Source of the DNA: DSXF01 sp964387495 | GTDB taxonomy: Bacteria > Chloroflexota > Anaerolineae > Anaerolineales > Villigracilaceae | Length of the DNA: 64,000 bases | Direction of reading: 5' to 3' | Assembly (NCBI GenBank): GCA_964387495.1 | Contig: CAYLXB010000009.1 | Location: forward strand, 9,262 to 73,261 | Shown: in pieces, positions 52,014-60,462 of the stretch | Layout: every line of letters begins with the position of its first letter | How positions within the stretch are numbered: position 1 is the first letter of the stretch | Position numbers and translations under genes: made by a program | Notes under the pieces: generated by a model | Databases searched by the model: none | What the model was told of the DNA's origin: nothing | Seen by the model: only the letters and a program-made list of their open reading frames with translations

Positions 52014-52043
52014 CAAAAAGAAAAGCCTCCTGGCACCCACTAC
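52014..52043 (-). repeat. 5S rRNA 3'-tail-like fragment B
   Basis: The - strand reads GTAGTGGGTGCCAGG then AGGCTTTTCTTTTTG, matching the end of the 5S gene at 63953 (GTAGGTCATTGCCAA then GGGGCTTTTCTTTTT). Same orientation as that gene. It is not a terminator for the + strand gene just before it, because the T-run is on the other strand. Confidence 0.65.
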
Positions 52044-52096
52044 TTTATATAACAATAGACAGAAGAACCTGCTCGAACGATTTGCATGTAAACACG

Positions 52097-52105
52097 TGCT
52101 AAAAT
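52097..52105 (+). promoter_or_regulatory. extended -10 promoter
   Basis: TGCTAAAAT within CACGTGCTAAAATTG, 97 bases before the DUF3592 gene; no clear -35 box. Confidence 0.45.
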
Positions 52106-52202
52106 TGATTGGATTGCTTGAAGAGAGATCTTTCCGGCATTTTCTGCGCAGCCTTTGGTCGGTTTATATTACCCAATGAGTAGTGAAACAGGAGTGGCAG
52201 TA

Positions 52203-52631
52203 ATGAAAAACACAACAAGCTGTATCCTCAAAGCCTTTGTAATCGTAGCCGGCCTGGCATCACTTATCTTGGGAATTAAATACACCTTTCTGGACACCTC
52301 CGCTTGGCCTGCCGTGCAGGCGGAAGTTGTATCATCATCGTTCAGGATAACGGACGACCAGGGGAATGATACCTTCAACGTGAGCTACGCATACCAGGTT
52401 GACGACACCCAATATTCAGGTACTTATTCAAGTTATGAAGCGCTCTATCCGGGAGACCGAATCACCGTGTATTATGATCCTCGATCCCCCGGCACTTCGA
52501 TCACTTCAAAGGGAGAACTGTTTTTCCTGGGGATCATTGGTTTGCTGTTTGGGCTCTTTTGTCTTGGGAGTCTGGGCGTGGGAGCGCTAAAGTCCATTTT
52601 CAAGAACAGCAAGAAAACAGCCTCCTTATAA
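52203..52631 (+). CDS. DUF3592 membrane protein
   Basis: 142 residues from ATG 52203, with CAGGAG upstream. One membrane helix at each end (about 8-28 and 106-128) encloses a soluble domain with WPAVQAEVVSSSFRI, YAYQVDDTQYSGTYSSYEAL and PGDRITVYYDPRSPG, the DUF3592 pattern. Function unknown. It is a single-gene unit bounded on both sides by 5S-tail fragments. Confidence 0.85.
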   Translation: MKNTTSCILKAFVIVAGLASLILGIKYTFLDTSAWPAVQAEVVSSSFRITDDQGNDTFNVSYAYQVDDTQYSGTYSSYEALYPGDRITVYYDPRSPGTSITSKGELFFLGIIGLLFGLFCLGSLGVGALKSIFKNSKKTASL

Positions 52632-52680
52632 ATGACCCCAATACAGATGGCGGATGATATAAAAGAGTTTGATCAGGACT

Positions 52681-52710
52681 AAAAAAACCACTTGGTAAGG
52701 ACCTTTCCCC
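52681..52710 (-). repeat. 5S rRNA 3'-tail-like fragment D
   Basis: The - strand reads GGGGAAAGGTCCTTACCAAG then TGGTTTTTTT, close to the 5S end (GGGAGAGTAGGTCATTGCCA, AGGGGC, T-rich). Lies 50 bases after the DUF3592 gene. Confidence 0.6.
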
Positions 52711-52759
52711 TGTGAGGACCTTGTCAAGAAAACCCACTTATCGTACGGCTGTGCGCCTG

Positions 52760-52768
52760 TGCTACAAT
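52760..52768 (+). promoter_or_regulatory. extended -10 promoter
   Basis: TGCTACAAT within CCTGTGCTACAATC, 52 bases before the lipoprotein gene. Confidence 0.5.
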
Positions 52769-52820
52769 CAAACCACTCCGCCTGGCACTGGTTGGCATGC
52801 TTCTTGTAAAAGTAGGGCTC

Positions 52821-53501
52821 ATGAGAACAAAAACAATCAGCGCTGTTTTGCTTGTCGTTTTCACCCTGGTTGCATGCGCGCCGGTGGATAATCCTGCGCC
52901 CACTCCGGCGGCCTTGCTCCCGCCACAGGCCGCATCCACCCCTTCTCCCCTCCCGTCACCTGAGCTGCCGCTGGTGTCGAATGGTTTGGTGATCAAGAAG
53001 CTGTGCGTGTCGACCGAAATTCAAAGACCGGATGTACATCTGGAGAAGCTGACCATGGAACCGGAGGACATGGTGCAGGTTGTGCTGACCGTGCTCGGAT
53101 TCGAGCTTATGGATGCCGGTCAGCCCGGCTGCGAAGCCACCCTTCATTACAAGTGCAACCTGCAGCCCCAGTGTGGAACATACACCATCCAGGGGGATAC
53201 GAGCCAGCATTACTGCTGCAATGCTGCCAGTGCGGACCTGACAGTTACTCTCGAATCGCAATCCCATCCGGAGATCAATACAACCCGGGAGTTCAAGCGC
53301 GCCACGATCCTTCAAGAAACGCTTGATTCCTGTGCCACCATCGAAGATTCACCGGTTTACCCACTCTGGCCGGGGGTCCTGTACGACAGCGTGCAGTATT
53401 TCTGGGGGCCGCAGGCCATGACCGCCTTCTTCAACCGGCTCGGACCGGACTTCCTGCCGGAAGCCGCCATCTACTGGCAGAACACGCCTGCCGGTCAGTA
53501 G
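52821..53501 (+). CDS. lipoprotein of unknown function, paralog of the one at 61654
   Basis: 226 residues from ATG 52821. The lipobox is FTLVACAP, followed by a short Pro-rich linker. The body shares spaced features with the protein at 61654: a VIKKLCVSTEI-like strand at the start, a helix ending ...VVLTVLGFELMDAG, then GCEATLHYKCN, a Cys-rich centre (HYCCNAASADLTVTLESQ), and a C-terminal VQYFWGPQAMTAFFN. Several Cys residues suggest disulfides outside the cell. No family recognised. Confidence 0.7.
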   Translation: MRTKTISAVLLVVFTLVACAPVDNPAPTPAALLPPQAASTPSPLPSPELPLVSNGLVIKKLCVSTEIQRPDVHLEKLTMEPEDMVQVVLTVLGFELMDAGQPGCEATLHYKCNLQPQCGTYTIQGDTSQHYCCNAASADLTVTLESQSHPEINTTREFKRATILQETLDSCATIEDSPVYPLWPGVLYDSVQYFWGPQAMTAFFNRLGPDFLPEAAIYWQNTPAGQ

Positions 53502-53641
53502 CCCCTGCAGCCTCCTTGTAGACCGATCCTGGTAAGGCAAAGTTACAAGGCAGCCCAACAGAGTAAGCTGTTCCCACAGGGAGTATGCAATCCGTTCGAA
53601 CGTGAGTTGGGCGGCCTGTTTGCATGGAAGGACAGGATTTT

Positions 53642-54448
53642 ATGTATGACTTAAAGGCTCTACCCGGAACACCGCAGCACCAAAAGCTGCTCCATTCCAT
53701 CGCTTCCTACTATGAGAACGATCCACGCATACTGGCCGTTATCGTTTTCGGTTCGCTTGGCCGTGGCAATTGGGATTGTTACTCCGATATTGATCTCGAT
53801 GTGGTGGTGGCAGACGGCATAAAGATTGATGTCGAGGCCGAACTTGTCCGGTTGTGCGCCCCCAGTATCTCGATGGACGAGCAAATCGCCCTCCTGATCC
53901 CGGATGACGACAGCGCGGACGTTGTATTTAAATCGCTGCTGGAATTGTCCATTCGATACCACCCCCTCTCGAACACAAGCCCCAACATCGTCGACAGTAT
54001 GCTGCTTTTGTCGGGACGGATCGACCGCGCTGCCATCGAAACCGCAGGCTTGGCCAATCGGGAGTTAGATGATGAACCCCTCGCCAGGGAACTCGACCGG
54101 TGTGTCCGTTATGCCCTTGAGGCCGACAGCGCCATCCATCGAGGCTATATATGGTCAGCGGTTGAGCTCCTGCATTACACACGGAAGAGCATAATGATCC
54201 TGTTCACCTGCAGTCATCACGGCAAACGGTCTTATCAGTTCTTTCAAAAAGAAGCGGAGGAGCAGATGCAGGCCCGGCTGGGCAGGACATTACCGCAATA
54301 CGATCTCAAGTCAGCCAGGGAGTCCCTTGCGCAAATTCTGGACATTTTGACAAACGATCTTGATACGCTGACAGATGGTCAGGTCCGGTTGACAGAGGCA
54401 CACACAGGCTTGCTGGCCAGAATAAAAACCCGGCAGAGTGGATCTTAG
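53642..54448 (+). CDS. nucleotidyltransferase (aminoglycoside adenylyltransferase-like fold)
   Basis: 268 residues from ATG 53642. The polymerase-beta-type active site is VIVFGSLGRGNWDCYSDIDL (GS...DxD), with LDVVV adding strand residues and a third acidic site plausible near ISMDEQ. The C-terminal 120 residues are helical (AVELLHYTRKSIMILFTC). It probably transfers a nucleotide to a small molecule or protein; antibiotic modification is possible but not shown. It lies 140 bases after the lipoprotein gene. Confidence 0.85.
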   Translation: MYDLKALPGTPQHQKLLHSIASYYENDPRILAVIVFGSLGRGNWDCYSDIDLDVVVADGIKIDVEAELVRLCAPSISMDEQIALLIPDDDSADVVFKSLLELSIRYHPLSNTSPNIVDSMLLLSGRIDRAAIETAGLANRELDDEPLARELDRCVRYALEADSAIHRGYIWSAVELLHYTRKSIMILFTCSHHGKRSYQFFQKEAEEQMQARLGRTLPQYDLKSARESLAQILDILTNDLDTLTDGQVRLTEAHTGLLARIKTRQSGS

Positions 54449-54504
54449 CCGATTGGCCGGCTGCATCTCCTGGAACGATTAACAAAAAAAGAAAGGCATT
54501 GAAT

Positions 54505-54996
54505 ATGGGATCATTCTCCGAATCCATGAACGAATACAAGAAACAGCTCCAGAAGGGAGTCATCCAGCAAGCCTACAAAGGCCTGATGGAATACATCATG
54601 GCCTTGAGAACCCACTTCAAAAACAAATACCCTGCTTACTACATATCCGGCAGCATTTACTATGGTTACATGGACATGACCTACTTCGCCTTCTTTCCAG
54701 AATCGTTGAAAAGCCGGAACTTGAAAGCCGCCATCGTATTCATCCATGACACCTGTCGCTTTGAAGTCTGGCTGGCAGGATACAACAAACAGGTCCAAAC
54801 CGAATACTGGAAATTGTTCAAGGAAAGCGGCTGGGACGAATACCGCCTTGTAGCAACGACGAAGGGCGCCGATTCGATCATCGAACACACCCTGGTCGAG
54901 AATCCGGATTTTGGCAATCTGGATGCGCTGACCCGGCAAATCGAGAGCGGCACCTTGAAATTCATCGAAGATGTCGAGAGTTTCCTGCGGAGATAG
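54505..54996 (+). CDS. DUF7000-type hypothetical protein
   Basis: 163 residues from ATG 54505, 8 bases after GAAAGG. MNEYKKQLQKGVIQQAYKGL, then KYPAYYISGSIYYGYMDMTY, CRFEVWLAGYNKQVQTEYW and NPDFGNLDALTRQIESGTLK are strongly conserved in a family of orphan bacterial proteins that I recall as DUF7000. No catalytic residues are known. It fits the sporadic small-gene character of this region. Confidence 0.75.
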   Translation: MGSFSESMNEYKKQLQKGVIQQAYKGLMEYIMALRTHFKNKYPAYYISGSIYYGYMDMTYFAFFPESLKSRNLKAAIVFIHDTCRFEVWLAGYNKQVQTEYWKLFKESGWDEYRLVATTKGADSIIEHTLVENPDFGNLDALTRQIESGTLKFIEDVESFLRR

Positions 54997-55028
54997 GCGC
55001 ACAAAACGCCCCCATGCCAGGACGCATG

Positions 55029-55037
55029 TGCTAAAAT
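55029..55037 (+). promoter_or_regulatory. extended -10 promoter
   Basis: TGCTAAAAT within CATGTGCTAAAATCACC, 42 bases before the DsbA-like gene. Confidence 0.55.
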
Positions 55038-55079
55038 CACCGCACGAATTCACTTGAACACGAGGTAGGAACTTTCGCC

Positions 55080-55838
55080 ATGGCAAAACCCCAAAAATCA
55101 ACCGATCATATGAGCAAGCGTCAGAAAATGCGCGAACGCCAGCGTCGAATTCAAAAGCGAACCCGTCTTTGGGTGATCCTGTCTGTAATTGTTGGCGCGC
55201 TGCTGGTCGCGCTGCTGCTGATTCTGCCCGGTCTGAAATCCCCGGATGCCGGTGACATCGTCCAGGTCACTCCCATTTCCACTGTTATTCCTGTCAAGAA
55301 TACCAGTATGGGCAATCCCGACGCCCCCGTCAAGATGGACGTATGGGAGGACTTCCAATGTTCAGGCTGTCTCGTCTATACCCAAAAGGTCGAACCGCAA
55401 ATTATCCAAGCCTATGTTGAAACTGGCAAGGTATATTACACCTTTCACGTCTACCCTTTCATTGATGGCGGGCAGGGCGAGTCGCACGACTCGGCAAATG
55501 CTGCGCTGTGCGCCGCCGCGCAGGAGCGGTTTTGGGATTACCACGCCATACTCTTTGCCAACTGGAAGGGCGAAAACGCTGGCTCATTCACCAAACCGCG
55601 CCTCACTGCATTCGCACAGGCGCTCGGCCTCGATATGACCGCTTTCGACCGGTGTTTTCAAGAAAATACCTATTCAACTCAAATCCAGCAGGACATGGAG
55701 GCCGGATCGAAGCTGGGTGTTCCACCGACGCCAAGTATTTTTGTCGATGGCGTGCTGGTCGTCAACAGTGCAGGTCCACATTACATTCCAACGTTTGATG
55801 ATATCGCTCGTGCCATCGAAGCAAGCTTGAACAAATAG
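55080..55838 (+). CDS. membrane-anchored DsbA-family thioredoxin-fold protein
   Basis: 252 residues. A very basic cytoplasmic start (KRQKMRERQRRIQKRTR) precedes one membrane helix (about 29-51), then a Thioredoxin_4 domain with active site VWEDFQCSGCLVY (CSGC, a CxxC pair) and cis-Pro loop KLGVPPTPSIFVDG. It would oxidise or isomerise disulfides outside the membrane, which fits the Cys-rich lipoproteins encoded nearby. Own promoter; the next small gene begins 6 bases after it. Confidence 0.9.
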   Translation: MAKPQKSTDHMSKRQKMRERQRRIQKRTRLWVILSVIVGALLVALLLILPGLKSPDAGDIVQVTPISTVIPVKNTSMGNPDAPVKMDVWEDFQCSGCLVYTQKVEPQIIQAYVETGKVYYTFHVYPFIDGGQGESHDSANAALCAAAQERFWDYHAILFANWKGENAGSFTKPRLTAFAQALGLDMTAFDRCFQENTYSTQIQQDMEAGSKLGVPPTPSIFVDGVLVVNSAGPHYIPTFDDIARAIEASLNK

Positions 55839-55844
55839 ACAAAA

Positions 55845-56162
55845 ATGCCAAAAAGGCGAAGGATTCCAAACGGGCAGGCAGATCCGGTCTTGCAAAGTCG
55901 GAACCGGACAACCCCAAAAACGAAGCGGCTGTTGGTTTTATTATCAACGCCCCTGGTTGTCATCTGCCTGGTTCTGCTATTCAAGGTGGGTCAGGCCGCG
56001 TGGCCATCTTGGCTGGTTATGCACCGCAAACCGGTCCTCGGCTTTCTGCTTCTTGGAACGGCAGTGCTCGTCTTCCTGGCGCCGCTTATTCTTGAAGTGA
56101 AAAGTAATTTTCGGCCTCTCTCCGGGCCGGGCAAAAACCCGGAACTGGATTGGTGGAAATGA
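55845..56162 (+). CDS. small hypothetical membrane protein
   Basis: 105 residues. A basic N-terminus (MPKRRRIPNG...KTKR) precedes two hydrophobic segments (about 28-46 and 64-82) and ends in a polar tail (GPGKNPELDWWK). No family recognised. It starts 6 bases after the DsbA-like gene with a weak ribosome site, so it is likely translated by coupling and may be its membrane partner. Confidence 0.55.
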   Translation: MPKRRRIPNGQADPVLQSRNRTTPKTKRLLVLLSTPLVVICLVLLFKVGQAAWPSWLVMHRKPVLGFLLLGTAVLVFLAPLILEVKSNFRPLSGPGKNPELDWWK

Positions 56163-56187
56163 TCGATGTGCCGGGGATACAGCCGGA

Positions 56188-57303
56188 ATGATCATGGACT
56201 CTTCTGTTCACCACGCTCTCGTTCGAAGCCTTTCGGATAAGTTGCAGGCTTGCTATGTTTTCCCGGATGTTGCCGGGCAAATCTGTGCCTGCCTTCAAAA
56301 ACACCTGGAGGCCGGAGAATACGCGGACATTGACGAAGGCGAATTACTCGCCTTGGCCCTGACCATGCATCTCCAGGAAGTGAATCACGACGAACATCTG
56401 TGGGTCAGGTGGCACTCGGAACCCCTGCCCGATGAGGAAGGCCCCTTGCGCCATGATCACGAATGGCAGGATGAGCGTATGTTGGAAGCCCGGCTGGACA
56501 ATTATGGCTTGCACAGGGTGGAAAGGCTGCCCGGAAATGTGGGCTGTCTCGATATTCGCTTCTTTCACAGGCCGGAATGGGGCGGTGACACTGCCGTCGC
56601 CGCCATGAACTTCCTGGCAGATACGAATGCGCTCATCATTGACCTCCGAAAATGCACAGGGGGATATCCGGGCATGATTGCCCTGATCCTCAGTTACCTG
56701 TTCGGGCCGGAGCCGGTTCACCTGGTCAGCATCTACTGGCGCGATGACGATCTGACGCAGCAGTATTGGACCCTGCCCCATGTCCCCGGCCGGCGCTTTG
56801 GGGACAAACCGGTTTACGTCCTGACCAGCCGGGCCACTTTCTCAGGCGGTGAAGAATTCGCTGCCATCCTTCAAAGCCGCCGGCGCGCCGCCGTGATCGG
56901 GGACAAAACGGATGGCGGCGCCCATCCAGGCGCTTCTTATCGCATCCACCCGCACTTCGAAGTATTCATCCCGGTTGGACGTGCGTTCGACCCGCTTACC
57001 GGAAAAGATTTGGAAGGCATTGGCGTCACGCCCGACATCACGATACCCCAGGAACAGGCGTTCACGGCTGCTTACTTTATGGCACTCCGCACGATCGTTA
57101 CCGGCCTTGGCGAATCATCTTCCGCTCCATTCCAAAAGTTGGTCAAAGAAGCACAAACCGCTCTCGCAGCAATGGAATCGAACCACAGGATCTGCCCCAA
57201 GTGCGGCTATCAGAATGCGCTTTTCCGGATCAGTTGCAAGAATTGTGAGCAGCCATTACCTGCAGTTGCTGCAGATGGATTGCATTCTGGAGCAACAAAG
57301 TAG
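56188..57303 (+). CDS. S41-family (IRBP/C-terminal processing) peptidase with zinc-ribbon tail
   Basis: 371 residues. The N-terminal helical bundle (about 1-70; LSDKLQACYVFPDVAGQIC) and core are as in IRBP-like S41 peptidases: NALIIDLRKCTGGYPGMIAL, VLTSRATFSGGEEFAAILQS (nucleophile Ser) and DGGAHPGASYRIHPHFEVFI with GVTPDI. Residues about 333-360 add a zinc ribbon (CPKCG, CKNCEQ). No signal peptide, so probably cytoplasmic. An ATG at 56194 is an alternative start. A 5S-tail fragment follows 33 bases after the stop. Confidence 0.85.
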   Translation: MIMDSSVHHALVRSLSDKLQACYVFPDVAGQICACLQKHLEAGEYADIDEGELLALALTMHLQEVNHDEHLWVRWHSEPLPDEEGPLRHDHEWQDERMLEARLDNYGLHRVERLPGNVGCLDIRFFHRPEWGGDTAVAAMNFLADTNALIIDLRKCTGGYPGMIALILSYLFGPEPVHLVSIYWRDDDLTQQYWTLPHVPGRRFGDKPVYVLTSRATFSGGEEFAAILQSRRRAAVIGDKTDGGAHPGASYRIHPHFEVFIPVGRAFDPLTGKDLEGIGVTPDITIPQEQAFTAAYFMALRTIVTGLGESSSAPFQKLVKEAQTALAAMESNHRICPKCGYQNALFRISCKNCEQPLPAVAADGLHSGATK

Positions 57304-57335
57304 GAGAAATGCCGGGCAGGGTATCGAACCTGATA

Positions 57336-57360
57336 TAGAAAAAGCCCCCTGGCAGCAACT
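57336..57360 (-). repeat. 5S rRNA 3'-tail-like fragment C
   Basis: The - strand reads AGTTGCTGCCAGGGGGCTTT then TTCTA, matching TTGCCAAGGGGCTTTTCT at the 5S end with few differences. The rest of the gap (57361-57434) holds a short ACTTTTC...GAAAAGT hairpin. Confidence 0.55.
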
Positions 57361-57434
57361 TTTCCTCTGCAAGAAAAGTCAGGCCCCTTCCATGCAACTT
57401 GACTAAAAAAACAATAACACCCCATCCCCTTTTA

Positions 57435-57443
57435 TGCTATAGT
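57435..57443 (+). promoter_or_regulatory. extended -10 promoter
   Basis: TGCTATAGT at 57435-57443, 56 bases before the lipoprotein gene; identical to the box at 47487. Confidence 0.5.
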
Positions 57444-57499
57444 TACCGAAGATGTTTCTCCAACGATAAAGGCCGGGAGGCCTTGGTCAGGAGGCCCTC

Positions 57500-58447
57500 A
57501 TGAAAACACTCCGGGTATTTGTCATGCTGATCCTGCTGGCGGTCACACTGGCTTGCTACGCTACCGCCAGTTACAAGGATGGTGCCGATACAAAAATAAT
57601 CAGCGTGAGCGTCGATCCGCCCTCAGGCAGTGGGACATTTACGCTGAAAGTCTCCTACGAGGCATTCCAAAGGTATTTGACCGGAATGCTGCCCCCCTCC
57701 GTCGTCTGTACCTACACGACTCCGGATCTCGCAACCATGCCAATTGGCCAGACGAATCCTCAAGTCACCACCGAAAACGTCTGGCTGCCGTTTACAGATA
57801 CGTTCTTCTTCAATGTCACCCAGTCCGATGGCAGGACACCGCCGGGCGTCTACATCGCGGGTTGTACCACCACCGACGGCGGCAGCCAGCCGGTCACGGC
57901 CTCCTTCACGGTCGTGGAGGCGCAGGCCACAGAACCCCCGTCGCTGCCGGCCACGGAACCGGTCCAGCCTCCGCCCCCTGCCAACCCACCCGTCCAACTC
58001 CCCCTCGTTGGCAAGATCATCTTTGACTACAACGGATACCAGTCCGGCCGCCCCAGTGGCGGCGGGGAATTGGACTGGGTCACGCAGTGGTGCATCCCCC
58101 GGGTGACGATCTCCACAACCGGCGCGGTCAGCGGCTCGTGCGAATACTCCGGCACGACGACCCATCTAACCCAGGCATCCGTCACTGCGCAGGTCACCGG
58201 CTCGGTGGACGCCTCCGGCAATGTCACCTTCTCGTATGATGTCTCTGAAATTGGCAGCCCGAATGGCGCCTGGCGCATCTCCTACGAAGGGAATGGAAAA
58301 TTCACTTCCCTCACCCAGGCTTCAGGAACAGCTGATTTCTCCTACTCTTGCAGCTCGGGCCAGGATAATCTATTGTGGTGTTATCCTTCCACGACCTATG
58401 AATCTTTTTCAGGGTCGGTGCCGTGGAGTTTTGTCCCATCGCAATAA
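57500..58447 (+). CDS. secreted or lipid-anchored hypothetical protein
   Basis: 315 residues. The signal peptide ends at LAVTLACYA (possible lipobox). The first domain (about 28-135) looks immunoglobulin-like (IISVSVDPPSGSGTFTLKVS). A Pro/Thr linker (about 140-175) leads to a second beta-rich domain with repeated Thr/Ser strands (VSGSCEYSGTTTHLTQASVT). No catalytic motif. Probably an envelope protein of the lipoprotein-rich class common in this window. Confidence 0.7.
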   Translation: MKTLRVFVMLILLAVTLACYATASYKDGADTKIISVSVDPPSGSGTFTLKVSYEAFQRYLTGMLPPSVVCTYTTPDLATMPIGQTNPQVTTENVWLPFTDTFFFNVTQSDGRTPPGVYIAGCTTTDGGSQPVTASFTVVEAQATEPPSLPATEPVQPPPPANPPVQLPLVGKIIFDYNGYQSGRPSGGGELDWVTQWCIPRVTISTTGAVSGSCEYSGTTTHLTQASVTAQVTGSVDASGNVTFSYDVSEIGSPNGAWRISYEGNGKFTSLTQASGTADFSYSCSSGQDNLLWCYPSTTYESFSGSVPWSFVPSQ

Positions 58448-58463
58448 TGTTGGAAGGGTCTTC

Positions 58464-59324
58464 ATGAATTTATCGGCCGCCCGTCTCGTTCTCGCACCCG
58501 ATGCCCCCGTCGACCTGCACCTTCACACCACATACAGCGACGGCGCCTGGGCTCCCGAGCAGCTGCTTGACTACCTGCTGGGTGAGCACTTTGCCCTGGT
58601 TGCCATCGCCGACCATGATCGTGCGGATACCGCCCCTGTGCTCCAGCAGCTCGCCCTGGACAAAGGCCTGCCCGTCCTCGTGGCAGTGGAAATGACAAGC
58701 ATCTGGAAAGGCGGAATGACGGATGTCCTCTGCTTCGGCTTCGATCCCGCCAGGAACGCCTTGGACGGCCTCGCCCGGGACCTCTTGCGCCGCCAGTGCG
58801 AGAATACCAGGGAGGTCTATGAGAACCTGCAGCGGCAAGGTCACATTCCCGGAGACGCCGGCGAACTGGCAGGCCTCCTGGAAAAGCCCGGCTCGCGGCA
58901 GCCCCACGAACTGGCAGCCCTCCTGGAAAGGCATGCTGGTGGAAAAGGCGGCGCTACTATGGGGAAAATCCTCACGCAGGCGGGCTGTGAATATAAAGCC
59001 AATGACATCGCCGAAGTCGCCGCTGCCGCCCACCGCAGTGGAGCAGTATGTCTCATCGCCCACCCCGGCCGGGGTGACGGCTTTATCTGCTACGATGCCG
59101 ATTTGTTGGATCAACTCCGCCGGGAAGTCCCGGTTGACGGCCTGGAGGTCTATTATCCTCTTCACACGCCGGAACAGACGGCAATGTATCGGGAATATGC
59201 CCGGGAACACCACCTGCTCACCAGTTCAGGTTCGGACTCTCATCGCCCGGATAAAAAACCCATCAAATACCGGGCCGAAATGAGCCGGGAACTCCTCGAG
59301 CGTGTGGGCATCCGGGTCGGGTGA
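58464..59324 (+). CDS. PHP-domain phosphoesterase
   Basis: 286 residues from ATG 58464, with GGAAGG upstream; the frame is open 5' but overlaps the previous gene. Metal motifs in order: VDLHLHTTYSDGAWAPEQLL, AIADHDRADTAP, LVAVEMTSIWKGG, CLIAHPGRGDGF and SSGSDSHRPDKKP, all intact. Related enzymes act on nucleoside 3',5'-bisphosphates or RNA 5' ends. It starts 16 bases after the preceding gene, so co-transcription is likely. Confidence 0.9.
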   Translation: MNLSAARLVLAPDAPVDLHLHTTYSDGAWAPEQLLDYLLGEHFALVAIADHDRADTAPVLQQLALDKGLPVLVAVEMTSIWKGGMTDVLCFGFDPARNALDGLARDLLRRQCENTREVYENLQRQGHIPGDAGELAGLLEKPGSRQPHELAALLERHAGGKGGATMGKILTQAGCEYKANDIAEVAAAAHRSGAVCLIAHPGRGDGFICYDADLLDQLRREVPVDGLEVYYPLHTPEQTAMYREYAREHHLLTSSGSDSHRPDKKPIKYRAEMSRELLERVGIRVG

Positions 59325-59395
59325 CAAACCGGTTCGACCCCGGCCATTGAGGATGATAGTAGCCGTCTCTGTGTTGCTTTCCTCTGAATAAAAAT

Positions 59396-60292
59396 ATGGA
59401 AATCAATAAACTGCTCATAGCCTTGCTTGCCGCTGTTCTGGTTTCCTGTTCGCCGCTGGCAACCCCGCCTTCGACCGGAACGCCAATCCCGGCCGTCACT
59501 TCGACCTCCATCCCCCCTGCAGCCTCGATCGCCCCTGCTCCCACTGTCGGTCTGCCGCCCTCCGCCTATGATTTATCGAAATATGCTTTTCCGGCCTCGA
59601 TTGACCCGACAAAACGCTACCTTTTCTATCTTCACGGCAGGATTATCGAAGATCAGGGACTTCCGGCGGTAAGCCCTGATTTTGGCGAATATGAGTACCT
59701 GGAGATTTTGGAGAAACTCGGCAGCTACGGGTTCGTGGTCATCAGCGAACAACGGCCCCAAAACACCGATGGCCTGGAGTATGCCCGCAGGGTCACAGAA
59801 CAGGTCAAAACCTTGCTGCATGCCGGTGTTCCTCCGGCAAACATTACGGTTGTGGGCGCCTCGAAAGGGGCCTCGATTACGGTCTACGTTTCTCATTTCC
59901 TGGAGAACCCCGAAACGAACTTCGTCATTATGGGAATTTGCAACCCCGATAATGTCGAAGGCTTCATCCAAAATCGAATCTACCTCTATGGGAAGGTCCT
60001 CTCGGTTTACGATTCTGCCGACTACGAATACGGCGGCTCATGTGAAGAACTGTTTTCATTTTCCGAAGGCAAGGGGGGACTCACCCGGCACGTTGAAATT
60101 GTCCTCGATGTTGGTACGGGACACGGCATCCTTTACAAACCCCTGGACGAATGGGTCATACCGGTCATCCAATTCGCATCCGGTTCGAATACCGGTCCTG
60201 CCGGGCAATCCCCCATCCATAAACAACCTTGTCCTTGGGGCCTCGTCTTCCATTCACGTTTTCATTGCATTAATTTTCCAAATATGGCATGA
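59396..60292 (+). CDS. alpha/beta hydrolase-like lipoprotein
   Basis: 298 residues. A lipobox (AVLVSCSP) and Thr/Pro linker to about 55 precede a domain with KRYLFYLHGRIIED (strand and oxyanion loop), NITVVGASKGASITVYVSHF (GxSxG-like elbow with Lys) and a late VGTGHGILYKPLDEW (His). Serine-hydrolase activity is plausible. After about residue 270 the sequence loses domain character and may be a readthrough extension. Confidence 0.75.
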   Translation: MEINKLLIALLAAVLVSCSPLATPPSTGTPIPAVTSTSIPPAASIAPAPTVGLPPSAYDLSKYAFPASIDPTKRYLFYLHGRIIEDQGLPAVSPDFGEYEYLEILEKLGSYGFVVISEQRPQNTDGLEYARRVTEQVKTLLHAGVPPANITVVGASKGASITVYVSHFLENPETNFVIMGICNPDNVEGFIQNRIYLYGKVLSVYDSADYEYGGSCEELFSFSEGKGGLTRHVEIVLDVGTGHGILYKPLDEWVIPVIQFASGSNTGPAGQSPIHKQPCPWGLVFHSRFHCINFPNMA

Positions 60293-60298
60293 TAATGC

Positions 60299-60428
60299 AA
60301 AGAGATTCGAAGGGCCGCTTTCCCTTGCCGGAAATGTGGATCCATATGATATCCGGCGGCTGCTTTCTCGTTTAGTGAAAGCCGGGAAAATCCGTCGGCT
60401 TCGATGCGGACGATATCCTCGTCTGTGA
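60299..60428 (+). pseudogene. possible remnant of a winged-helix regulator
   Basis: A short frame without a start reads VDPYDIRRLLSRLVKAGKIR then RLRCGRYPRL before a stop, similar to the recognition helix and wing of AbiEi-type or similar regulators. No upstream part of such a gene is present. It may be chance. Confidence 0.2.
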
Positions 60429-60462
60429 GCACCGGGTTCCTGGCAGAAAGGCAAGGACAGAA

